Shown here piece by piece: positions 37,601 through 51,590 of a stretch of DNA of 64,000 bases. The first letter of the stretch is position 1. Every line of letters begins with the position of its first letter. Source of the stretch: Serinus canaria (lineage: Eukaryota; Chordata; Aves; Passeriformes; Fringillidae); contig NC_066321.1 in the NCBI RefSeq assembly GCF_022539315.1, forward strand, positions 5,395,324 to 5,459,323. The letters run 5' to 3'. The notes under the pieces were generated by a model, which was given only the letters and a program-made list of their open reading frames with translations, was not told where the DNA came from and searched no databases. Both the position numbers and the translations under genes were made by a program.

Positions 37601-40600
37601 TTACAGTACAGATTTGAGGCTACTCCAAAAGCTCTCATTCTGCTTCTCCAGATCCAGCATGTTTGGTTTATGTTTACAATCAGTTGTGAATTTCTTGACA
37701 TTATAGTACTTGTTTTAGGGGATGACTAGGTATTTCTAATATCATCAATCACCAATATAAACACTACCCTAATTTCGTCTCACTTTACCCATTATCTAAG
37801 AAAATAAAACACTGTGCATAGAAGTGCTCCTATATTTGTTCTGCTATTAAGTAGATTTAAGGGGCTTTAATGGAGAAGGAGCTGGCTGTGCTTGAGGCTG
37901 ACCTGGAGGAAAAAAAGTTCTGGGACTTTGCTGAGGGAGTAAGAGGTGAATATGAGAGAGAGAAAGAGGATGGATGTAAAACAGCCCTGTGGGCAGGTGG
38001 AGTGAGCCTGAGAAGTTACTGCAGGCAGAGAAGGACAGACAGACTGCCAGTAACTAGGAATATTCCCACAGTAACAGAGTTCTACTTGTGCATCAAACTC
38101 AGGTGGGTGAAATATCAGACCATGAAGTTTTCTGTCCTTTGATGGTGCCTCTCTTTTCCTTGCAAGCAGCTGCTTCTTGATTTTGTTGCTGCTAACGTGT
38201 GTTAGGAAAGTTGGAATTCCTGTTCCCAGTGGGAATTTAAGGGTCATTGGCAGTGGTTTGGTCTCAATCCTTTGGCTGTAGCTGTTGCTAGTGAGTGTGT
38301 TTCTTCACCATTGGGAGCCTAAACCCAGGCAAGGTGTTCCCAAGTTGAATTTTCTCCTTGCTCCAGGCAGTTGGGTGATTGCTAGAAGAAAACTTCTGAA
38401 ATTGTATGCACATAACAGTAATTTTATAGTGTACTGTAACTGGCGTTCATGGCACTTTATAGTCAAGGTGTGTTACGTGTGTCATCATTATTTTGAGAAA
38501 CTAAAGAAATAAAACAGAGCCTAGAGGCAAATTTCTTATCTCCACCTCGGTAGACCAGAAGAATATTTTGCATAACTGACTCTGTCCTTTCCTAGCCCAT
38601 CTCCATACAAAGGCCAAGAGCTGCTGAATCTGATCTGAACTGGCTGATAACAAGGGCATTTTTGGAATGATGTAATTTGGATCAAGGCAGGAGTGAAGCC
38701 CAGTCTTCAGTTTCTCAAGCAAACGGTGTGCCAGGGAGAGGGCTAAAGCCTGTGTTGTTTTCCACTCATTGAACTAACAAAATGCTAATCAGCTTTGTGG
38801 AAAGATTGGCAGTAGATAATGTTACTGTGGCACCACTGTCTTATCGGGTGTGTTAGCCTGGGCTGCCCTAAATGAGGTGGTTGAAACACCTCAGTGTTTT
38901 TTGAAACCGATTCAATTTTGCCCATTGACTGCTTTCAGTTCTGTCACCATTCAAGGCAAGGAAAACACCGATGCTAAATTCCTTGTGGGGCTGGGACAAA
39001 TCCTGTGCTACAGCTGCTGTTGTGTGCCAGCCTTGCTGCCTGCTGCTGCGCTGCTGTGTTGATTTCCAGACATTGAATTAATCTTCCAGGGCTGGAAACA
39101 TCCATTTTTGAGTTAATTCTGAGTCAAGCTGCACTGTCTTCTATTGCTGAATGACAAATCCATCAGTCTTCTTTGCCTTCCCCTGGCATGGGTCTGCTCA
39201 CTGCTGTGAAGAAGTTTCTGGCCCTCCAGGGAGCTTTTCTAAGCTGCATTCTGCTGGGAGCTGCCTGCTTGCTCCCTCTGTTTCTCTCTCCCTCTGTGCT
39301 CCATCTTCCTGAAGTTTTTTCCCATGCAGAGGATTCTCAGTTCCTCAGGGACAACCAGCAGCTTCCTTGCTCTTCCTTGCTTTCTTCTTCCTCCTGGAGA
39401 TGCCCCTCCATCCAAAGTACAGCAGCCTAAGAGCAGGTAGAAAGACTGCCTTCCTTTCTACTACTCAGCTGCAAATATTTTATTTAAATATTTAAAAAAT
39501 ATTTTTAGAAGCATTTTATTATTTTTGCAGGAAACAAATTGTTAGAGCTACCTTTCCAGAATCTATTAATGGTCATCTGTTCACCCCTTGCTGATGGCTT
39601 CTGTCCAAGCTGTCTGGTAGCAAACCAATCCAAAGGTTTATCAGCTTCGGGCCCTAGGTTGTATGACGTATTTCCAGAGTGATTCCATTTTAAATTGTCC
39701 ATTTTTTAACTCATTTGTCACTGTTCCAAGTCTGAGTGGATATCCACTTCTAAAGCACATGACTGGGATATGATGTGAGGATTGGTTTTTAAGGAGCAAG
39801 TTTTACAGAACTGTAGATGTTGTAAATTCTGCCCTAAAAAGCATCTGTTTCTAAAAAGCATATTTTTCCCCTCTGTGTAGGGACACCCTCTACCTGTGAA
39901 GGTCTTATTTTGGCAGTGAGCTGTGTTGTGTAAAACTTAGATCCAGACCAAGAGACGCAACCAACTGTGTTCCTTCCACATTACCATCCTGGGGCACAGA
40001 AGGTTTTTAGTTTCTCTGTGCTTTCTCTCCTTCCCCCTAGAGCCCATAATCCCAGATTTTTAATTTTTTTTTTTACATCAGTTTTGGTGAAATCACAGTT
40101 AATGCCTTTCCTTAAAGTTCTTAAAGAGTGGGAAAGCCATTCTCATCTATCTCACTCTTCAAGTCTTTTCTTATTTTTCTTCTGAAAATTCAGTATCCAG
40201 TTTCTGGCACCAAGCTAAGGTAGCTTAAAATAATGCCAACATGTTGAGTGTCTGACAGGGGAATAAATGCATTGTTGAGCTAGGACCTATTTGATTTAAA
40301 TTAAATAAAATGCCTCTAAATGTAAGGATGAAGAAACGTGACATACCTCGTACTCAGATCCATTTTATGGTGTTCACCCCATAATCCTTTTATTCAGACA
40401 TGTGTGACCTATGTGTTATCAGCAATGGGCAGCCTAATGCTGCAGTACCCAGGGAATTTAAACTCCATATTTTATTCAACAAAACCTTTTTGTGGATATT
40501 GGATGAGATCTCTTACTCTGCTTGCTTAGACTGAGGGCTCAGTGTTGCTGTTTTTAATACTTGATGTTGAACAGTGGAGGAAAGAAGGAATTGAAAATAG

Positions 40601-43020
40601 CAAAATTTGTATTTATGGTGGCTAAGAACACCATTCTGCAAAAATTTGCCTTCTGGTGAGCTTGCAATATTATTTCAATGAACAGCACAGTTATATTTTT
40701 TGTGGAATAATAAGCTTAATATGGGAACAAATAAATATAATGGCCATTGTATCTTTCTTGTGTTTTGATGGATTGGATTATCTTGTCCATCCAGAGTAAC
40801 TATTAGATTTATTTTTAATTTTTTTAATAACGCCAGTAACTGTGAGGGAGATGGAACTTTGTTCTGTTCAGATGTTTAAACTGTAGCCCTGAAAATACAA
40901 CTCAGTAGCCATTGACTGACTTGTCCTACACCAGTGAAATCCTTTTATGTTTTCAGGGAATATTGAGATAAACTCAGTCTGTGACCAGTTATTAATAAAG
41001 CCTGCCCAACATGTGCCCTAGGTCCCCATTCCTGTCTCATCCACTACAATTATCTAACAGAAATTTAATTATCCTTGAGATCATCAGCTCTGTGCAGCTG
41101 AAGTGCACAGAATGATTGAACAGTTCTTTCAGTGGTGGGCAAGAGCATCACAGGAAGCTTGTTTTTTGTAGGAAATGGGCTAAAACTGTATTTGAAACAG
41201 AAACAAGTTTGAAAGCCAAAACACACCTGTATGGCAATCAGAAATTCACCAGGATTTCCTGGGTAGCCACGTTTTGGTGTTTTGGACAGACATGCAGAGG
41301 CTGCAAAAGAGCTTTTAATTTTGTCTTTAATGGAAGCATGTGCTGTTGTATAATTTGTTTGGTTCTGACTCCTCAAAATACTCACCTGGAAAAGGACTAG
41401 TGATCAATTTTAGTGAGGCAAGAAAACCTACCTAAATTCAGTTGGTTTGGTTGGGTTATTTTCTTTGTTTCTTCAGTTTGAGAATAACACCTTGACTAAA
41501 TGTGTTCAGGAGTTTTCTACACACACTTCTGGAAAATTCAGTCATTAAAAGATAATGCAGAGGTTATCGATATCATGGCTTTGAATTAAACACCTGCAGG
41601 TTGTGTATGGTACCTGAGAATGAGATTCAGCCAGAAGGAAAGATCCAGAACAGGGATGGCAGGGATGCCTGCTTCCACTTGCAGTAGCAGACTTTTTAAA
41701 AGGATCTGGGTGACTTAAAGTGGAGCAGCTTTTAATGACTGATGAACAAATAGGCACTATCTCCATTCTCTCTGTACAAATAAGCCAGTGCTTATCCCCT
41801 GGTTAGGATGGCAGAAGGGAAAATGAGCTTGGATCTGTCAAGACAGTATCAAATTTATCAGGGGAGACAGTATTCTGCAGCAGGGTGCTCAGTCCCTACC
41901 CTCCACAGGACTGAAACCTGTTTGGGTCTACCTTGAAGAGACACAATAGGCACAAATATGTTCATTTATTTTGGTGCAAGGTGGAATATGTACAAATTCA
42001 GTGAGAGCAGAAAAGTGGCTTTTCCTGCACCTACCTGAGGATGTTCTTGCTCCTGCAAAGAGACACTAGAAAATAAAATGTGGTAGGAGCATCACTGCAA
42101 GCATTTTTTTCCTGTTTTTGCAACCTAAGTCAAAGGTGTGTGAAAATCACATCCTGGATTGGATCCTTCAACAGAAATCAAGGAAGGAACGCTTGGGTTG
42201 TGTCCTGGGAGAGCCCATCCAGGGATTAGCAAGCTTGGGTGCTTGGTGAGGTGTGCTCTTAAACTAAGGGGAATTTGCAGCCTTAAAATGTAAGGACCAC
42301 TTGGGTCATGTGTCCTACTGTGGGATTTAAGAGATTATAGATTTAGGCACTAGTCATGAAACTGGGGAGGAACTGCATTTGCTGTCTGTCAAACTCTCCA
42401 TGCTTTTGTCATTTTCCTTGTCAGATGGATACCTGGAAAACTACCCGATGCCTTCCTGTGATGTAGGATTGCTGATGCTAAACACTTCATAGTATTCTTC
42501 CTTAGTGTTTTTTCAGAAGGTCCCATGATAATCCCTAGCTGATGGTATCATATGGTTTAGTTTTTCCTAATACTGTGCACAAAGTTTTCTTAATTCCTTC
42601 CCTTTATGCTTAACCATCTTCTTTTCTGTCACTCTTGAGACACTTTGTTCAGACTGCATTACTTGCCTGTTCCTGGGCACCTTTTCCTCAAAGATCTGCA
42701 ACATTAGCACTGTGAGTCACAGCAAGTTTTACCTCTTTATTGATCTTCTGATTCAGGGTGTTTGGAGTAATTTACGTTTTTATTTTTTTTCCTTGCCTCT
42801 TCATGTTGGTTTTCACAAAACATCTAACTGGAAAGATATGTGCTGACCCAATTTGCTTAGACAGTATCTTTAAACCCTGACAGAGAGGAAGATTGGAGAA
42901 TATGGCAATTTCTCAGATTTAGAAAATGGGCTAGATTCAGGAGGAAGACATTATATTCTGAATAATTCTCTTGTCTCTTGGAATATTTTTGCTACATCAA
43001 ATTTTGATGCTTTCACTGCC

Positions 43021-43040
43021 TTTTTTTTTTTTTTTTTTTT
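43021..43040. repeat. T20 homopolymer
   Basis: Twenty uninterrupted T bases in intron 1, preceded by ACTGCC and followed by AAATAA. No LINE body is seen beside it, so it is probably simple sequence. Confidence 0.95.
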
Positions 43041-45189
43041 AAATAATGGGCATGTGGTGTAGACAAGTTGGGTTTTTCCTGAACATCTGCAGCCAGCCCA
43101 TGAGGATGGGACACTGTGTGTGCTCTGTGGATATTCTGAAGATGTGAACTACGTGACTGTGTTAGAACCATGCATGAGCTCACAGGCACAGCTACAAAAA
43201 GGAGAGTGAATACAGCTGGGAGGATTTGGTCAGCTCAGAGCTCAGGGAGAACATTCTTGTATCTACCAGAAACATTACCAGTCTCTCCAATGAAGTTTTT
43301 CTATTGCAAGCTCTTCAGGGGTGTCAGTGCTCTGGGTAAAACTGATAGTGCCTGAAAAGAAAAATACCAGCAGGAAATACAGATTAACAGATTGTACACC
43401 TGACTGTTTTGCTCAGTCCTTAATTTCCTATTAAAGAAATATCCCATGCATTCCCAAGGGACACATTTCTTTGCAAGCAACCCTTGTAGCTGGCAGTGTG
43501 TAAGAAAAGCTTCTATTGAAAGAGGCTGTTAAAGGATCACATGTTCTGTTGATGTAAACCTGATATTGCTTCAAATTTCCTATTACTGAAAGAAATACAT
43601 TTAGAGTAGTCTGTAAAATAGTCCTTTTGCCTGGAACCACCACCTTTTCTCATACAAGTCATCATCTTTAATAGATAAGCTTTCCATTAAGAGCTAGAGA
43701 AGGTGCTAGTTTTTCTTTCAGCAGTTAGAAATAAGAACAATGAATGTGTGGGGGAAATGCATCAATTTGGTTAGGAACATCAAAGTGTGTTCCTATCTGA
43801 AATATAGACAAATCAGTTCAGAGAAGGCTGCAAGTGTAGAATTATTGACACTGGAGGATAAGATACAGAATAACCTTCCAGGGCTGTACTTTGTCAATTT
43901 TAAGTAGTGTTTGCAAGGTGAATAGTTTAACACTCTCATCCCCCCCTCAGCAAAATATTAATAGTAGATTGCATCACAACTTTTCCTAAAAGTTTTTTGC
44001 CCTTTATAAATTACACTGCTGTAAAAGTATATTAATGTTCTATATATCTATTAATCTTCTGTAAGATAAAATGAATAAATCCAAGTGATTGATGTAACTC
44101 ATAAAAGCCCATAATTGTATCTTCCTTTCTGCTCTGGTTGCTAATTTCATGATGTGGTCTCAATTCTGGGGCCAACTGGTTGAGCCCTCTCTGTGGTGTG
44201 TCAGAATCCTGAAAGTAGTGGGGTCTGCAGGTGGTACAGCCAAAGAAGGGTGAAAAATTAAGCCACGAGATCACAGGGTTAAAATCACTTTTATAATCTC
44301 CTTAAATATAAATACAAATCTCATAAATTAATATTTGAGATTAAATTCTTCTTTCACATGGTGCTAAGTGTATGTCTGCTCTGTGATATTTTGAAACCTA
44401 CCACGCCAAAAAAAAAAAAATCTTGTTTTATTCAAAATGCCTTTGAGCATTCAAGAAATGCACTGTCTTCCTGAGAGCTCAAATAGGAAACAGTCGTGGA
44501 TGTACTGCCTAGCAAGGAAGAACAGCTCATCCTGTGACATATTCTGTATGTGTGTGTAAGACAACATCCTGGGAAGTTAGCAGGTGAATTCTGTCCTTTA
44601 AGTTTTACAACACAACTTGTACATTAGAAACAAATGGAAATAATTGCTGAATTCAATTAAATGTTGGCAATCTAAGCCTAGAACTTATATAATCACCTTT
44701 GGTCCAACATCAACAGCTGTCAACAGTATATTTTGAAAATAACTTTTTAATGAAATCTGAAGCAAACAAGATTGTTTAAATCATCTTTGGGAAGATTAGT
44801 TTCTAGGGGGAGTTATTCTGTTATACTGTGATTTCCAGTAACCACATCAAATCTCTTCAGTGGGGATAGTGATTATGGACAGAGTGATTCCAAGTCCATC
44901 TGTGAATTCAGGCTGCAGTCTTACAGGAGAACAAGACCCCCCCCTTTGCTCCTGATGTCTGCTCAGAGTGTGCCTCATTAACCACTGCCTTCTGAGCTTC
45001 ACTCCAGCTGTTTTTCACTCAGTTGTCCCCTCATCAAGGCAGCAACATCCCAACTTAGAGGAAGAAGTGCTTGGGAGGCTGTGTCAAAAACCTGGACAAA
45101 GTAGGGGACATTCCTCTGCTCTCCTTATCCACAGATCTGGTTTTTTGATAAATATTTGGCAACTAGTTTAGTCAGTCATGGTAAATTTA

Positions 45190-45520
45190 GTAAATCCATG
45201 GTAAATCTACTCTGCCTCTTCCCAGCCATCATCTTGCCCTTCCTTAGCGTGTCAGACTTTAGAAAGGATGTGATCCATGATTTCCCAGGGGGCTGAAGAG
45301 ACTCTGAGCAGCTGGTCATCTCCCAGACTGTTTTTAGCCTTTTTGAAAACAGTTGCTGTATTTGGGGTCTTTACTGGTTGTCAGGGCCCTCTCCCAGTCT
45401 TCAAAATCTTTCAAATCTGGTAGTGAAAAGCCTCACAATAACATCAGCTGGCTCTTTCAGCACTCTTGAATGACACCCACCCTCTGGACCATGTTTGGGT
45501 TCAGATTGCTCAGGGGACCC
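45190..45520 (-). mobile_element. Decayed CR1 reverse-transcriptase (ORF2) fragment
   Basis: Read on the minus strand, this stretch gives HSRVLKEPADVIVRLF, then a FERF block, and later FSKRLKT and LRKGK-like pieces that line up with the CR1 ORF2 region containing the HPRVLRELADVIAKPL motif. There are stops and frame changes throughout, so it is a dead fossil. It comes from the polymerase part, not the 3' tail seen in the other copies, and its orientation is opposite to NXPH2. Confidence 0.7.
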
Positions 45521-48500
45521 CAATTCCCTGCCCTCTCTGACTGATACTAGGGATTGTGTAGGGAATAGAATAAAACTTCAGAGGACTTGAACTAGTTGTT
45601 CAAGAGCCAAATGGATTCCTTGGAGTTCAGTACGATATCACTGAGACAGGCACCGTTGGCTTTGTCTAGTGATGCATGCTAAATGATCATCAAGCCAAAA
45701 TTTAAATAATCATCTGCAAAGGAATAGTTTTTATTCACAATTTGTCTCTAATTTAGCTAGAAGGGCATGGATGGTTCACTTCAGGTCTCTTAAAGAGATC
45801 TAAGCTTTACTTAGGGAGCAGGTCTTGAGTTTGGTCTTCCAATATCAACAGAGAATTACCCCACAGAGGCAGAAAGAAGTGTTCCTTGTGGACAAGGATG
45901 CCAGGGTGGGGCAGAAATGGGCACCTACTTGGTGACTGGAGCAGTCCTGTAAGAGCTGCTTCATTCTCCACCTTTCTCTACAGTTTGAAGATGTTCTACG
46001 TTAGCATTGCATGACATTCAGCAAACATTTGGACAGCATTAGTGGGGGTTAGCCCCTTTTTTTTTTCTGATTGAAAACTCAAGAATGGTTTTCTTAAAAT
46101 GCTGGTAATTAAATTCTTTGCTGTGTTACATTTTAGCAATGCCTACCGATACAAAAATAATACACGCTTAAGGCAGGCATGGGAAGAAGATGTGTAATTC
46201 TTTGTAAATCTCATTCTTCTGAATTCAGTCAGAGTTTTATGGAGAACAAGCACAGAGGTAAAACTCCAGCCTGTTCTTTGACTCAGATTAACAACTTTTG
46301 CTCCTGCAAAAATGATTCACATTTTTAATGTTAGTTTGTGTCCTACACTTCGAGGGCTTGTAGAAAAATAATTTGAGAAATTCTAGATAGGCAAATGAAC
46401 CTCAAAGCAGTTATAACACCTGAAAAATTTATCAAATGTAGGGATCTTTTTCAGCTATGGAAAGAAATTATCATTAACCACAGTTGAGTACTTGCAGTTT
46501 TCTGCCATACAGGAACTTCATTCTCCCCTCAGTCTGTGAGCTGATGTAGTGACAAGCTGCAGAGAGATGACAGATTTCGCTAAGGATTTGTAGTCTGAAC
46601 ACCTGTGCAGTGTCATGCATTTAAAAATAGAATGTGACAGCAAAACACATCAAGCTTCTAATGTCCAAATGGAAACCATGGTTTTTTTTCTTCAGCTTTT
46701 ATCCAGAGAAATCACTTTCAATCATCACTAGCCAAGTGAAAATACAAAGCAAGGCTGTTTTGTTGTGGTCCAAAATAAACAGGAACAAGTCAGAAAATAT
46801 TCAGTAATGCCCATTTCTTTCTCCTCTCTGCTGTTGTGCATCTCTGAAGGTGCAGGTTATTAATGGTCCAGAGCAATTTTTTCAGGAAACCCTCAGAGGT
46901 GGGTTAGGAGAGAGCTGCCAACCAAAGCTGCTCTTCGTACCTTGGCTTCTGCAAGAGTCACTCAACCCTCCAATGAATGCATCAATAAAAAACAACCAAC
47001 CCAGGTTTTTTGTTTCCTATAATCTTCTCTCTGGGAGAAAAAGAAGCATTAACCAAGGGCAAAAAGATAAAAAGAGGCTTGCTTGATTGCAGGGTTAGAT
47101 GTGTGCATTCTGCACTCCTCTGGAGCCTGCGTCACTGGCAGTTGGAAGGGAACATCTCTGCTGCCCATCTCCCTCAACAGTATCCTTGAAACATTAATCA
47201 AATCGAAAGCACATAATCTTTTCTCTCTTTTTCTTACAGAGGGAATGAGGCTTCCCAGTCTGCCAGAGCCTCTGAGCCCTCCGCCAGGCTGCTCTGCTCT
47301 GCTCTAAGGTTGAACATAATTCCTGGGCAGCACCATGGTGCTGCCCAGGAACCCAGTCCATCCCATTTTTCCCATTACGTGGTGCTAACCTTTCAGCAAG
47401 TGCTCTTTCTTCGGCTCTTTCTTTGTTTTCAGAGATCAGATGTTTTTTCTTCATATTGAGTATAATAATTTTGAGAAGTGGTTTTGGCCTGTTTTCTATT
47501 GCAATCCTATTAGCTGTGTTTAGAGGGACATTTATTCCGTGTTTTGGGACAAGATTTTTGTGTGATTGTGTGACAGGGAATTAAAGAGGGTCCAGATTTA
47601 GCTCTTCTGTGCTCTCATTTATAGATGAGAAAGACAGAAACCTACTTTAAACTCAGACAAGAATTAGCATTTTGTATGACAAAAGCTATCACACATGAAT
47701 GGGTTGCTTCTTAAAATCAACAAAATAAATTAGACTCCCTGTTTAGGAGCATCTGGCACCCTTAGAACCCAGTTCATATAATGATGTCTCTGTTTGTTAA
47801 AAAGAATTATGTAACAATGTGGTTGATTTATTTCAAGATGATTGGCTTAGCAACTTAATTGGACTATGCAGTATATCAGAGCACACACAAAAAATAATTT
47901 AATTGGCTCATTTGTCTGTGGATGACTGCAAGCACTGCGCATCAGGCTCAGCTCCTTTAGAGGTGAGGAGCTGTTTGATCCTGTGAGGAACCAACCATTG
48001 TCAGCTCCCTCGGAAACCATGCTCACAGCCAGGGAACAGCAGCACCACACTGGTGTTCAGATGTTGTGAAAACTCACAGAAATCTTCCTTGTAAGTCAAG
48101 GAGTGCTCCATGACTCCTGGCAGGCTTGGGAACCTTCCTGAAGAAACAGCAAGGCAAAAATGTGTCTTGAAGACTAAAACTTGTTTTTCCCTCTGTAGCC
48201 TCTCTTTTCCCTTAATCTGATATTCCACCTTCCAGCTCCCAGATACTATTAACATCCCAGAAAATCAGCATGCTGGATCCAGGTTTTAGATTCATCCTGG
48301 TGCAAAGTTTTAGGTCCTCCATTTGCAGGATGGCTACTCATACATGAAAAACAGGCATTTGCAACACCATTGGACTCCGTGAGGTCACCACCTCCCACCT
48401 GAGACAGAAAAGTACAATATTATTATCATCATTATCGTTATGGTTATTTTTGTTATAAGAATACAAATAAACCTCCTAGTAACATAATAGTAACATTTAT

Positions 48501-51479
48501 TCTAGTGTGTTCAAATTACCTAATATCCAAGTAGTATTTTCAGAATAGCACTTGACAGTGGTTCAAATAACTTTCAAGATCTCTCCATTTTATTTCAGTT
48601 CCAGATGCAGCCAAGAGATTACTGACTTGTGGGAAAATTCCTCTTAAGTGTTTATTAAGTTGTTTCTGTACTCTAATTTTACACCAATTTAAATAAAATT
48701 AGAGGTGTGGATGTTGATTTCTCTTGTGTTGTTACGTTAAAATACTCTGTGTCCCACGTGATTTCCTTTTTCCATTTTTATAATTGAACAGCAAATTCCC
48801 CCCTTCTCTCCCACCCCACAAAGCACACAAAAAACAAGAAAAAACCTAAATTAAAATCAGAATAAGGATTTTACTTAAAACATAAAAGAAGAAATAGGGC
48901 TGAAATTCTTTACTTATTGCACCCTGTAGTTTCTAGATACAGCTGCACATCTGGTTTGCGAGATAATGTGCTGTTTAGAGACCATGGTAGAACACAGAAA
49001 ATTGGAAATGAGTTTCAAGTCTTAACACTACATTTCTTCACTGCTGGGAGCAAGTAAGGCCCTGCTTTTCACTCTTTTTGTAGGTTGTGTGATTTGATTC
49101 CCTCTGGTTTTTTGCTCTGTAAATATTATATGCATGAAGGAAATCAGGAAAGGAGTCATTTTGTAAAAATTATTTTATGCAGAACAGCTGAGAAGAGTTT
49201 TTATCAATACTCAGACTATATACCAAAGTTTAGTTGTGATATTAGCCACAGGATAAAAAATATAAGAAATGCTTAGTTGAGGACATGGGTGGAGGAATAA
49301 AAACAGCATGTGTATCTTGTTCATTCACTCACCACATAATATAAATCATTAGAGCCAAAGGCAAAGGGGGTTTGCCATTCTCTGCAGCAGAGGATTTTCT
49401 CTCAGGACTGGCTGGTGCTCCTATTCATTTTTGCCACACCTCTCAGTTATTTGCATGTTCCTAGCCTGTAGCTATCAGACAGAAGTTAAACCTGCAGCTA
49501 ACGTGCTTCCCTGTTACCTCCTACTGAAACTTGTGGCTGTCTGCATGGGTCTGACTTCTGGTAAGGAGTATTTTCCTTGTACAGTCATGCAAAATGCAAG
49601 ACTATTTTACAAAAATATGAGCCAGGTGTAGTGCATTAACTTTGGACTCACTGTACAGGAAACCAAGTACATCTCTAAATGCAGAACATCAGACCTGATC
49701 TGACCTTTTAGTACTTCCACATACTGGTAGGAGCATCACAGCCTGGCTGCAGGGTAGGGAAGCAGCATCCCAAAGCAGAGAGAGGAGCAAATTGGGGGCA
49801 TTGGACCCTTCCTCTCCCTCCAGCCTGTTTATACCATATAGTGACTGTGGAGATGGAGAAAAGCAGCCAAGTGAAGCATGTTGTTGGCTCTCCAGAGAAG
49901 ATATCACCTCCCAAGTATTGAGCAGCAATGAACTGCACATCAGAAGTGTTTGGACATTTTGATCCGTATTCAGCTGTCAGGATTTTTGCAGAATTTTGAG
50001 CAAAGATGAACCAGAGCTTATCTTCTAAGACATAAAACTAATCTGCACTAATGAGGTGTTGCACTTTGCTGGCTGGACAGAGATCTGCTGAGATCCTTCT
50101 TTTCTGGAGCATGATATGGAAATACTAACTCTGTTCAGTGAAGTAGCATAATCAAGCTCCTTGTTCCCTGAAGGTGGGTGATAACAATCCTTGTTTCTCA
50201 CTGAGTGTGGCCATCCTGCTCCCCTCCATGCATGGCTTATGGATAGGAGAAGCTGCTGTGCCTCAAACAGGAGCTGGAAGATTCCCAGCCTCAAACCCAG
50301 CTAAGAAGAATGGGGAAACCAGATTTATTTACCAATTTCTGAGCCAAAATCTGTAGCAGACTACCTTGCATGTACTCTGGTGATGGTTGTGACTGGTCTG
50401 GATTAGGTTTGTACCAGTGGATGATCCAGGCACACAGGGAAGTGGCACAGGGCTGTGCTCCATTTTTCCTTATCCCTACAGCATCACAGGAAGCTAGGAC
50501 AGGCAAACAAGCCCTTCCTGAAATGGTTCATCACAAGAACTGGCACTCCTGTAGGTACCAGAAGCTGCAATGTAATTTGATGTAACAAGTTTATTGGCCT
50601 GATCATGGAGACTCAGAGACTTATAAAATCACATTTTTATTACTGATTCAGTCACGCACATACATATTTATAGCTTTGTAATTGATCACATAGGGCAACA
50701 CATTAAATTTTAATACAGGGAATTACTTCCTGTCCCAGTAGAACCACCTTTTGTATCCACAGGAGACAGTTCAAAACATTTACAGCGGAGTCGCTTTTAT
50801 GTCTGTCATACACTTATTACCAGCTTTGGTCTAGGCAGTTACATTTAGATTTATTTCCTTCTTTGATCTCCACAATCTGTGGGAAAACATGAATTAGGAG
50901 CAAGAAGGACTGCGTGACTTTTGAAGCCTGGCATCACTTACACATCACCAGTTCTTGTAGCCTCTCTTTATCAGTTCACATCTCACATCTCTTGTTGTAA
51001 AAACCTGCTCTTCCTAACCCATGAATGTTTGGGGTTTGAAATTACTCAGGGCACTTGTTAACACTAACGTTCAAACCTATTCGTGACCTGTGCTTAGGTT
51101 TCTTATACAAACTCAGAATTTAATGAAAAACACCTCACTTTGTCCTGTTTAGTCAGTGTGTGCATTAAGTAGTGACTATAAGTCTTTTCAGCAATTTTGG
51201 GTCCTTATGAACTGGTTTATTCAACTTCTTAAATGGTAGTGAGAACTGACTACTGCAAATTGGTAATTTTCAGAGTAAGTCTTAAATTAGCAAAGTCTGT
51301 TTTGGAAGCAGATTCATCATTTGCCAGGGAGGTCAAGACTGTGGTCAGCTGAAAAAAAGAATAACCCCAAAAGAAATCTGAAAACAGAAGTGATTAAGGA
51401 ACACTTTGGTTTTGTCACCCTTCATGATCAAGTTCTGGAGCAGGGAAAAGTCAAGAGTTGCTAGGGCAATGGGGACAGG
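45521..51479. other. Intron 1, middle part, no nested gene
   Basis: Apart from the 47.3-kb palindrome I see no element here. The sequence just after 45.52 kb may extend the CR1 fossil up to about 45.66 kb but is too worn to align by eye. Confidence 0.6.
47320..47351. repeat. Perfect 32-nt palindrome
   Basis: Each half is 16 nt, TTCCTGGGCAGCACCA and its exact reverse complement, with no spacer. The centre is CCATGG. Both strands carry CAGCACCATGG, which matches the left half and core of a REST/RE1 site. The sequence just outside (A at 47319, C at 47352) does not pair, so the symmetry is sharply bounded. Confidence 0.95.
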
Positions 51480-51590
51480 AGCATCCATAGAACCTTCCTG
51501 GCTGAAGGTGTCCCTGCCCATGGCTGGGGGTTGGTACAAGATGATTTTTAAGGTCCCTTCCAATCCAAACCTTTCTGTGATTCTATGATT
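51480..51590 (+). mobile_element. CR1 LINE 3' tail
   Basis: The sequence GGTGTCCCTGCCCATGGCTG, followed by TTTTTAAGGTCCCTTCCAA and the ending TTCTGTGATTCTATGATT, is the standard CR1 3' end with its short terminal repeat. The copy is strongly 5'-truncated and lies in the intron in the sense direction. Confidence 0.88.

Larger units (their letters stand above)
32381..45189. other. Intron 1, first third, no nested gene
   Basis: AT-rich intronic DNA with two homopolymer runs (G12 at 34.6 kb, T20 at 43.0 kb) and no repeat copy I can identify with confidence. The longest open frames, about 135 codons on the minus strand near 36 kb and 126 codons near 38 kb, lack recognisable domains. Confidence 0.65.
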
